Source of the DNA: Hexactinellida sp. DTS-2022
Taxonomy: Eukaryota > Porifera > Hexactinellida
DNA: 64,000 nucleotides
Direction: 5' to 3'
NCBI GenBank assembly: GCA_028753945.1
Contig: JAPNXP010000012.1
Coordinates: forward strand, 4,362,501-4,426,500
The notes beneath the pieces are model-generated. The model made no database searches and had not been told where the DNA came from. It was given only the letters and a program-made list of their open reading frames with translations. The position numbers and the translations under genes were made by a program. How positions within the stretch are numbered: position 1 is the first letter of the stretch; each line of letters begins with the position of its first letter. Shown one piece after another: positions 34,625-43,148 of this stretch.

Positions 34625-36586
34625 ATGGATCCCCTCGAATACGAGTCGATTTCAGCATACCTCACTTCTGACAGATATCCACTAAATTTCACCAAAGATC
34701 AAAAGAGAAATTTACGCAGAAAAGCGTCAAAATACCGCATCTTTGGGGAGAAACTAGTTAAGCCCTTCGAAAATCAACATTTGATCGTAATAATGCGAAC
34801 CGAGGTGGGGGCCATTCTCACAGAAATTCACGACAACTCTGGCCATCAATGCATTCGGTACACTCATAGCATTGCAAAAGATCGGTACTATTGGCCCAGT
34901 ATGCTCAAGGATATCGAGCTCTATGTACAAGCCTGTGCCCGTTGCATCAGAAATCAGCCCAGTTTGAAAAGTCCCACGGTTCCTCTACAACCGCTTCCAG
35001 TAATCACCAAAGTTTGGTTCCGCGTTGGTATGGATCTGACTGGGCCTCTGATAGAATCGAATGGGTACAAGTACATATTAACCGTTATCGATCATTTTAC
35101 AAGATGGATTGAGACGCGCCCTCTTCGTACGAAAGAAGCTATCGAAGTAGCCAGAGGTTTGTTTTCTATTTACTGCAGACAAGGAGCACCTGTTCAAATA
35201 ATTAGTGACAATGGTACTGAGTTTACAAACAAGTTACATAAATCTTTACACGAAGCATATGATTGCAAATTAATATTCTCAACGCCATATCACCCTCAGA
35301 CCAATGGGCTAGTAGAATCGTCGCATAAAGCTTTGAAGCGATCCCTTGTAAAAACTTTAGATGGGAAAAAAGAGAATTGGAGTGACTATCTGGAAGAGAT
35401 AACTTTTTCATTGAATATTCGACCTCGACATACAACACAGTTCTCTGCCTTTGAGTTGATGCACGGCTCTCGTAAACCTCGACTTCCAATCCAAGCTGAG
35501 AATCTTGCGGCTCTATATCCTGATGCTGGTACCTTAGACCTGGACGAATGGGCTGGAGAGGAGCAAATAAATGAATTCATCGACACTATGCAAGAAGCTC
35601 AAATGCATAACCAAGAAATTGCCGGAGAATCTCTTAAACATTCTAAAACATTGATGAAAAGGCAATTTGATAAAAGATTGAACCCGGTCACTTTAAACAC
35701 AATCGAAAAAGGAGATCAAGTTCTTATAGAAAATGTATATAATAGGAAAAAAGGAGGCAAGCTAGAAGATAAGTGGATTGGCCCATATCTTGCAGATGAA
35801 GTAAATCCTACTGATGTCCGTGTAAGCCGAAATAAATCAATCCAACGTGTGAAGAAATCTAAAACAAAGCTCTGGAAAAAACGATCATTACCACTTCCAG
35901 ATTCACCAAACAGCAAACGTTTACGTTTAGATGGAGATTTCGATTCAAACGAAGAGGAAATTATTGCCTCTCCTTTTCTTGGGCAAGAAGAAATCATACC
36001 TGTTTCGTCAAACAAATCTAACAGAAGTCGAGAAGAAATTTTGCAAGTGCTAGTTTCATTCAAGAGTAAAATCATAAACTCCATTCTAACTTCAACTCCT
36101 TTATCCCCACTTCACTCTCAACTTCATATCAGAAGCCACTTTGATTTTAGAGATCTAATGGATTGGAGATATGCTCACTATCCTTCAATCAACAGTGAAG
36201 AGTTCGAAATGGATCTCGATACCACGCAAGAGATAACTGAAGTCCTAACACAGTTTTATTTGGAGAGCTATAAGGTTAAAATTCCAGAGTACCAGTACAC
36301 CTCTCAAGACTTTGAATTCTCCACTAAATGGGCCACGGATAGTATGAATTATGCAACAAAAGTTCTACTACCTGTGGTCAAGGAACTTCTGGCCGCACAC
36401 TTTGAACCTTCGGTAGCTTCAGAATATCAAAAATTACCACCACTTCAAATATTTTCTAATTCAGGAGCTTCATTTGAGGAAATGTGCCCCACTTGTGGAG
36501 GTCACTATGATGGAGTAAAATTAACTAACACGTGTTCAATCGATAATTTTATCACATTATTAAGTCTCACAAAGAGGCCATACTAG
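34625..36586 (+). CDS. Ginger transposase (H2C2 zinc finger, DDE integrase core)
   Basis: 653 residues from ATG. An HHCC zinc-binding region occupies about residues 70-115 (IHDNSGHQ... ending ACARCIRNQ). The rve core follows: first Asp in GMDLTG (about 137), second Asp in IISDNGTEF (about 194), Glu in GLVESSHK (about 230), with about 35 residues between the last two, as in retroviral-type integrases. HPQTNG is conserved. A basic segment (about 400-440) follows the core. Near residue 620 are CPTCGGHYDG and then NTCSIDNF, which looks like the catalytic Cys box of ubiquitin-specific proteases. The frame stops 13 residues after that. The protein should cut and join the TIR ends. The integrase part looks intact. 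Confidence 0.85.
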   Translation: MDPLEYESISAYLTSDRYPLNFTKDQKRNLRRKASKYRIFGEKLVKPFENQHLIVIMRTEVGAILTEIHDNSGHQCIRYTHSIAKDRYYWPSMLKDIELYVQACARCIRNQPSLKSPTVPLQPLPVITKVWFRVGMDLTGPLIESNGYKYILTVIDHFTRWIETRPLRTKEAIEVARGLFSIYCRQGAPVQIISDNGTEFTNKLHKSLHEAYDCKLIFSTPYHPQTNGLVESSHKALKRSLVKTLDGKKENWSDYLEEITFSLNIRPRHTTQFSAFELMHGSRKPRLPIQAENLAALYPDAGTLDLDEWAGEEQINEFIDTMQEAQMHNQEIAGESLKHSKTLMKRQFDKRLNPVTLNTIEKGDQVLIENVYNRKKGGKLEDKWIGPYLADEVNPTDVRVSRNKSIQRVKKSKTKLWKKRSLPLPDSPNSKRLRLDGDFDSNEEEIIASPFLGQEEIIPVSSNKSNRSREEILQVLVSFKSKIINSILTSTPLSPLHSQLHIRSHFDFRDLMDWRYAHYPSINSEEFEMDLDTTQEITEVLTQFYLESYKVKIPEYQYTSQDFEFSTKWATDSMNYATKVLLPVVKELLAAHFEPSVASEYQKLPPLQIFSNSGASFEEMCPTCGGHYDGVKLTNTCSIDNFITLLSLTKRPY

Positions 36587-37284
36587 CAGCATTCGATCTA
36601 ACTGGAGATTCGCCAAATCCTACACTTCGATCTATCTTCTCAATGGTTGATGAACAAAATTTTGACAAACTTAGACTGTGGACAGCTGAGTTAGGAATGT
36701 CAATTAGCGACTCTGAATGCAACATGTTAGGATATGAGGGGAAAATGGTCAAATTCTTGCAAGATAACAATTTTTGTCAAGACATTTATAGAATTGTATT
36801 TCAATGCTGGAGTTGTTGCTGTGAGTCAGAGAAAAGACTCAATCTAACTTCAGTCTTGGAATTTAAAACTAATTGTCAATTTTCAATCGACTACCAAATC
36901 AATTCAGCTTATAACTGTTTGAAGTGTCGAGAGCCTAATGCCAACATAGAGAGTTTGTCAAAAGAATTTTCTTCAGTGCCTCCTCTTATTATTCTTGAAG
37001 TTGGACATCTTAATTAAAACACTAGTACTATCCGTGAGAGCAGTATTGAAGTTCATATTAGGATCACTCATCAAGAGAAGCAACTACATTACTCACTCCT
37101 CGCTTACACAATTCATTCTGGAATACACTTCCATATGAAGACCAAGTACCGTGATATCTGGTATGTATATGATGGAATGGAAAGGCCGAAATTAAAGCAA
37201 GCTGAAAGGATAATCCATGATAGTTCTCAAGGTCGAATAAACTGCGTCTTTTACGTATTGACCTCTCAAACACTATCCACTTGA
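36587..37284 (+). pseudogene. Broken C-terminal USP-like peptidase part of the Ginger gene
   Basis: Just after the Cys box the coding sequence continues in the -1 frame (HKEAILAAF, then MVDEQNF at 36643). It runs to an in-frame TAA at 37015-37017 and continues in the same frame to TGA at 37282-37284. CWSCC...CLKCRE is a possible zinc site and PPLIILEVGHL precedes the stop. The last part, IHSGIHFHM...DIWYVYDG, looks like the His box of USP-type cysteine proteases. One shift and one stop therefore separate Cys and His boxes. Readthrough or an unseen intron cannot be excluded. The domain assignment rests on motif recognition only. Confidence 0.6.
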
Positions 37285-37653
37285 AAACGATTTTGACAAT
37301 GTGAGACAATAAAAATACTATTATTTGATTTTTGTTACTAAGTATTCTTTGTTTTAGTGATCAATTAAAACAGTTGAGCTAAACTTGTACACGATTAACT
37401 TGTTGCATGAAACATTTTTCCATCGTGGGACTAAAAATCATATCATGTAAGTTGAGTTTTGTACGCAACATTGTGAACTCTAATTTACCTTGAATACTGA
37501 ATAGAAGAAATGTTGGTAACTAGATTGATTGCCTTCTCCATATCGTGAGGCACTGGTAGATACAAGAACTACTTTTATGATGATGTGATAATTCGATTTA
37601 ATTTTCTGAGTAATTCACATTTATATAAAAATATCTAATTAATAAGTACGTAG

Positions 37654-37658
<5 letters not shown>

Positions 37659-37747
<89 letters not shown>
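37659..37747. repeat. (CA)n microsatellite, about 88 bp
   Basis: An uninterrupted CA dinucleotide run inside the 3' region of the Ginger element. The near-perfect length suggests it is young and length-variable. Confidence 0.95.
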
Positions 37748-37748
<1 letters not shown>

Positions 37749-37865
37749 AAAACTTCATTAAATTTCACTAAAAATATACAAAATTGCACGAAAAATATTA
37801 ATGCGACTTTGTTGGAATATGTTTAACTTAAGTAGCAATCATCATTATTGTGATTATATATTATA

Positions 37866-38045
37866 TTTCACCAAAACATTTCGATCGCAAATAGAAACCT
37901 TAAACTTCACGATATGACTAATCAATAAAAATAGAGGGGGGACAGATTTTGTAGGGGGGGACAGTTTTTGACATGGACCATGGATATTTGTCAAAAAGTG
38001 TCCCCCCGGACAAGTTTTGTAGGGGGGACAGTTTTTGTCAAAACA
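37866..38045. repeat. Ginger right TIR
   Basis: Reverse complement of the left TIR at 34206-34385 with few differences. The outermost bases read TTTTTGTCAAAACA. Confidence 0.8.
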
Positions 38046-38440
38046 GGGGAACCAAAGTTTTCATGGAAATTTGGTCCTTCTGTGCAAAATTGGTCCCTCT
38101 GAGGTTTGTGTTTATTTAGTTGCCGTATTTACTAGAATAGTAGCCTATGCGATTTTTCGTCTAATTGGGACCAAAAAGTTTTATGAATAAGCCTGTCACT
38201 GGAAAATTGGGCCCCGAAAAATTGATCCGGGACCAAAAATCCATGGAAAACTGGTCCTAGGACCATTTTTCCATGGAATTTGGTCCCCGGACCAATCTTT
38301 TTGGGGAAAATTGGTCCCCGGACCAAAATTTCATGGAATATTGGTCCCAAGGTGGGACCAAAAATTTCAGGCTATGACCAGTTTTCCATGGAATTTTGGT
38401 CCCCCGGGCCAATTTTTTCGGGGACCAATTTTCCAGTGAC
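38046..38440. repeat. Degenerate GGTCC tandem array
   Basis: Many units of a motif of about 20-30 bp such as AATTGGTCCCCGGACCAA and CCATGGAATTTGGTCC in alternating orientation. The array was split by the Ginger insertion. Positions 38450-38890 show nothing recognised. Confidence 0.65.
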
Positions 38441-38893
38441 AGTACACTAGTCATAGAGGTAGTAAAACTGTCATACAACAGTACATTAGAAGATTCTCTG
38501 CTCCTGTTTGCTACTTAGTGCTATAAGATTTCTTAATGGTTAGGAGGGTTACAGAAGAATTTGCTTGAGAGTCACTTTTTGGTTAATTTAGATACTGGGT
38601 TGAATCTATAATCTATCATATAAATAGAATTGATTTAGCTGTAGGCATAATTTTTTACAAACTTGAATCTAACAATTATTATTTATCAATTTGAGAGTCA
38701 TCATTTTTAGTCTTTTCACCTAAACTTCCAAGTGAGTTTATCTAGAATAATACAGTGAACTCATCAAAACGGGTTCGTTCTAGTGAACCGGATATAAACT
38801 GAACCGTTTTTAATTTTGAACAACCTGTACATTAAATCGAATTAGTTACATTATGATTGTATTATGAAGCATTGTTGTATTGGAGCAATATGC

Positions 38894-39052
38894 TTTAGTT
38901 AGATTTTGTAATTATAATGACTCATGAGCAACAAAATTGACACTATTGCCAGAATCTTTTTATGAAAAATTGTCATTTGTCACATTTAATTTTTGTTACT
39001 ATGTACATGTTTAGTGACATTGTTATTAATTAATACGTAAATATAATATAAC
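38894..39052 (+). repeat. Direct repeat of about 157 bp, left copy
   Basis: Nearly identical to 40738-40893, from TTAGATTTTGTAATTATAAT to TAATACGTAAATATAATAT. One T-run differs by a base. The two copies bracket the composite 39053-40737. Confidence 0.85.
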
Positions 39053-39121
39053 GAGCCCTTCGGTCTCGGTCGCTTTGCGACAGATCGGTGCTACGCACCT
39101 CAAGTTAACTGCCGCTATGCG
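39053..39121 (+). repeat. Element E head, interrupted
   Basis: CGAGCCCTTCGGTCTCGGTC and GCCGCTATGCG match the head at 518-610. It resumes at 40022-40040 (GCTATGCGCCTTACTCCTCACC) after the hAT-like insertion. Confidence 0.75.
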
Positions 39122-39829
39122 CAGGGACGTCGCCAGGATTTTTCATCTAGGGGGGGCGGCAAAATTACCAGGGGGGGCATGCCCCCCCTCACAAAATTCG
39201 TATCAACGAGAGTCGATTATAATATGAAATTATCAAGTTTCTATCTTATATATTAAATCTAAATGGTTTGTTTTTTATTTGTTGTTTGTTTGTTCGGAAT
39301 TGATTGAGAAACTGGGTAAGAGCTACAAACTTGAAATTTGGCAGGGAGGTGGGTAACTACATATCTAGAAACAAGTTCTAATATCTAACAAAAATATTCA
39401 CATCTTCAATCTCAAAAGGTAACAAAACCTTTAACCAATTAAATTCGATCGTGGCACAGTATGGATTAGCAGCTAGCATTCAATTAGTATAAATTGATTT
39501 AGTGTCTCTAACATTTGTTAAGCGTGCATTATAGAATGCCAATCTGAAACTGCAATTTAATTGGGCGAAAAAATAATAAATCCAATCAATTATTTGTAAT
39601 TTACATGTCTTAAAGGGTCGTGGCCGCTTACTTCCAACGACTATATATGGAGTAATTAAGTAAGCTGATTCCAAATATGATGTTGTTAACAACCCATGTG
39701 TATATATTTGTTGTTTAGATGTAGACGTTATAAGGAATTTACAAACGTTACTTCTGTTATTTGTTGGTTGGGATATATGAGGCACAATTGCACAAGAAGG
39801 GTGCTTTCTGCAGCCGCGCGCTTGTATAC

Positions 39830-39866
<37 letters not shown>

Positions 39867-40021
39867 ACATACAACGTTATTTGGCAATAATTTAGCAGGG
39901 GGGGTATGTCCCGGGGCACGAAATTTCACCAGGGGGCCATTGCCCCGGGGCGAGGATTTCTACCAGGGGGGGGGGGGGGGGGGGCATTGCCCCCCTATGC
40001 CCCCCCGTGGCGACGTCCCTG
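39122..40021. mobile_element. 900-bp hAT-like element
   Basis: Termini CAGGGACGTCGCCAGGA and TGGCGACGTCCCTG. GCTATGCG is duplicated exactly (39114-39121 and 40022-40029), as for hAT. Subterminal G-runs (GGGGGGGCAT) occur on both sides. The interior includes an end of the palindrome-arm repeat (about 39245-39400) and an (ATA)n tract. No transposase is encoded. Confidence 0.88.
39828..39865. repeat. (ATA)n microsatellite
   Basis: About 12 AAT/ATA units inside the hAT-like element. Confidence 0.9.
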
Positions 40022-40139
40022 GCTATGCGCCTTACTCCTCACCAGTGCTGCCAACCTAAAATATGATATATATATGATATTCCCAAAAGTGGGACCTGTG
40101 GCGGGAGTTTAATCTAAAAGCGGGAGGTTGATACTCTAA

Positions 40140-40225
40140 AAGCGGGTAATATTTTTTGAGATAATGAGATTATTTGCACTTAATTCTTTATCTGGTAATA
40201 ATCTCATTATCTCAAAAAATATTGA
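40140..40225. repeat. Hairpin with ATAATCTCATTATCTC arms
   Basis: TTTTTGAGATAATGAGATTAT and its complement flank a 20-30-bp loop. It may be the core of a small MITE; no boundary was resolved. Confidence 0.55.
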
Positions 40226-40737
40226 AGTTAGGCCTAGAAAATGTATTATCAATGAATAGGAAGTTACCTAATGCGGATAGATCAGTATTAGCATAGTTTA
40301 CATAATATTTATAGTTTTTGAGTTAAGGCTCATTATAAGAAATATGCATTTCCCTGGCAACCGAGGAATGTGTCAACATTCCATATATAATTTCGATATA
40401 TTTCATTCAACTAGTCATGGACATCCTCATGTTCCAATTTTGAACATTTACAAAGCGTTTAACTATGTTAAAAGAAGGCTATAAAAACACGATAATTCCC
40501 ACGAAAAATAGCGATTACGTAATCAAATGGTGATATATCACAATTCTAAAGTGTGTTATGTATGCCTTGATATTATGTTCCTAACTTTCTATATAATTAT
40601 AATGTATTTATCAAGGCTGTCATTACTAGCTATTGAGATAAAGATATGACAGCTAATAATCAATGGACTTTAAGTAATCCATGGTCCAGCAAAATCTCCT
40701 CAGTAGTAAGGTCTTATATAACGAAGGTCACGGCTGT

Positions 40738-40893
40738 AGTTAGATTTTGTAATTATAATGACTCATGAGCAACAAAATTGACACTATTGCCAGAATCTTT
40801 TTATGAAAAATTGTCATTTGTCACATTTAATTTTGTTACTATGTACATGTTTAGTGACATTGTTATTAATTAATACGTAAATATAATATAATA
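40738..40893 (+). repeat. Direct repeat of about 157 bp, right copy
   Basis: Partner of 38894-39052. Here it is followed by unrelated DNA (ATATATCCATGC) instead of element E. Confidence 0.85.
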
Positions 40894-41214
40894 TATCCAT
40901 GCATTTTGTATTGACCACAGGAATGCCTTGTCTTGGTTATTGTAATTTCCGTTTAGTAGAAGACTAGAAGTGTATTCGAGCGAGTGCAGAGAGCGAGAAA
41001 AAAACTTTTGGGTCACAGGGATTTGGCCAATCAAGGCCTACTATAATACGCTATACATGCTGCCGAATCATGATAGAAAATAAGAGTCCAGTTTTGTAAT
41101 TTTATTCTAAGCTAAACCAGGGACTTCTTTAATATAGGGACTGTAAACTTCGTTTACGGTAAAATTAGCGTAGGCCTAAAACAGTATTGTTACTTATAGA
41201 TATCCCGTAATCCG

Positions 41215-41560
41215 CTAATGCTAGACACAGGATATGTATTATTGTCGTATAGGAAGTCATATTTGGGAGTCCAATGGTCATATTGGTTTATCGAAAATAT
41301 TTGTGGAATGTAAGTTATGCGATTTTCACACCCTTCCATATATGGTAATATTGTTAAAATCTCGAGATTACTTAACTATAAACATATGAAATGTATCATT
41401 TTCGTACAGGAAATCATATTTTGGGAGTCCAACGGTCATATTGGTTTATCGAAAATATTTGTGGAATGTAAGTTATGCGATTTCACACCTTTCCATATAT
41501 GGTAATATTGTTAAAATCTCGAGATTAGTTAGTTTTATACATATGAAATTTATTATTGGC
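41215..41560 (+). repeat. Tandem repeat, unit of about 170 bp, two to three copies
   Basis: Units share GGAGTCCAACGGTCATATTG, TTGTGGAATGTAAGTTATGC and ATATGGTAATATTGTTAAAA. The third unit (from about 41535) is degenerate. Positions 40900-41210 show nothing recognised. Confidence 0.75.
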
Positions 41561-41639
41561 GAATGGGAAATGGGAATTCATATTTAGGGACTCAGTAGAT
41601 CACATTGATTTACCTAAGGCGTTCCCCTTAGCCTATATT

Positions 41640-42380
41640 ATTTTTTTGGCACTCTCCACAGAAGGATTGCCCCGGCCCTGTTTTGTAGTTTAGCTAATTC
41701 TTACCTATCAGATATCTGTCATTATGTTAATAGACCTAAGTGCTAAACAAGGAATTATCCAGGAGCGCGAGACGCTCCTTTAGGAGTATGATTTTAGGAA
41801 AAAAATTAATTAGGAGCGCGAGAAATTGGAATCTTCTCCTATACCGTAACATAAATTTGTGATTTAGGCGTATGAAAATTGGATTAGAACAGGATTAGGA
41901 GCGTATTTACAAATGGCTGTATAATACACTGGTGCTAAACTTAGGTCTATTACCGATATTTACATGGAGACTTACTACATAGTGAGTTAAAAGGTTATTG
42001 CATGTATGTAGGAAAAGATATGCTTCAAATCCCTTAAGAAAACTTTTTAAGAATGGACCTCCCATGGTGACAAATGACGTAGGAATCTTCAAAAGGTTAT
42101 TACATTAAAAGTATAGTCCCGATTGAGTTGAAATTTTAAGTGCAGCTACTACTTATTGTATACTGTTTAAAAACACTCTAATCTCAATTTTTGAAATGTT
42201 CAGATAATAACCTTTAATTTTTCAAAATGATTGCCGGAGGCCCTTCGAATTTGTCGTATAAAAAAGTTTTCCCAAACTTTCCAGAGCGGCATGGGAGCTT
42301 AAATCGCGAGATATACCCTAAGTATCAGAATCAGGCATAAAACTTAACTAGCCAGAGGTTGGTCACGGAATCTTAATTTT
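41640..42380. repeat. Rearranged dispersed repeat
   Basis: Shares GGAGCGCGAGACGCTCC with 33540-33565. The part 41930-42200 matches 33650-33910 in reverse (TTTACATGG, GACGTAGGAATCTTC). CCGGCCCTG near 41675 resembles the right end of a CAG-ended MITE. Confidence 0.5.
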
Positions 42381-42424
42381 TGACCCTACTAATAAAGTTC
42401 TGGCCAGGGCACAGTCTACGGAGA

Positions 42425-42960
42425 AGTAAAAATCAAAATCAAAATTGCAGCTGTGCCGACGCATTCCCTTTGGAGGCACTAGCTTTTGGTAGCTACTGGT
42501 TGGGTAATTGATAGTTCCTCCAAGGAAAATGCTGTCGGCACAGCTGCCATTTTGGATTTTTTCCGCCATGTCATCATCACTATTAAGGTGTTAAACCATT
42601 TCAGAAAGGTGTTACGGACGGCAACGACCCTTAGAGTGGTGGAAGTTTCATTTTACCTCACTTCATTTCAGAGATATTCAACTTTCAGTAGAATATAATA
42701 TGTGATGAGTCAGCATTTTTATGTCCGTGTTGGGTACTCACTACTCACCCAAAACCAACCCATTCGAAATATATAATTCACAAAATTGTAAAAAACTTTT
42801 TTTTGACGATGTCATCATCACCTCAAGGTGTCAACACCCATTTGTAGAGGTGTTATACGTTATGTGGCATAAGGATCAATTGATAAATTGAAAGTTTGTT
42901 TCTACTTTATAGAAATTAACAATTCATTGATAATTTAATTATTTAAAGGTTTAATAATTG
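42425..42960 (-). mobile_element. MITE family M, copy 4 (reverse)
   Basis: Reverse-orientation copy of the family at 95-410 and 4685-5275. The hairpin at 42445-42555 has GCAGCTGTGCCGACGCATT and GCTGTCGGCACAGCTGC arms. Confidence 0.65.
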
Positions 42961-43140
42961 CCGAATCACATTCAAATACCTTGTGCAGCGTCGCCGCACC
43001 ATATACGAATAACTGAAGCGGCGTCGCCGACCACATTCAAATACTGTAAAATTCGCCGCCGACCACTTTTCGAAGGACGTGCCGCCCCTGCAAAGGATAT
43101 AAAATTGGCTAGAAATTTATAATTTAAATACATGTAGAGA
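42960..43140 (+). repeat. Short GC-rich direct repeats upstream of the NLR gene
   Basis: CGTCGCCG and CACATTCAAATAC recur two to three times. Any promoter of the downstream gene should lie around here, but no TATA or initiator can be defended. Confidence 0.35.
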
Positions 43141-43148
43141 TATGTGTA

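Larger units (their letters stand above)
34206..38045 (+). mobile_element. Ginger-type DNA transposon, 3.84 kb
   Basis: Inverted termini start TGTTTTGACAAAAACTGTCC and end in its complement. They extend about 180 bp inward to ACCAAAACATTTCGATCGCA. GGGG flanks both sides (34202-34205 and 38046-38049), consistent with a 4-bp duplication, though low-complexity flanks weaken this. The single long gene encodes a Ty3/gypsy-like integrase with zinc finger and DDE core, without gag or reverse transcriptase. That combination defines Ginger elements. The C-terminal region carries a broken USP-like peptidase. About 88 bp of (CA)n lies in the 3' untranslated part. Confidence 0.85.

Noticed and set aside
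34625..36586. Integrase as part of a gypsy retrotransposon
   Set aside because: There is no gag, protease or RT, and the gene is enclosed by TIRs instead of LTRs.
37598..37789. ORF of alternating Cys-Val
   Set aside because: Pure translation of the (CA)n microsatellite.
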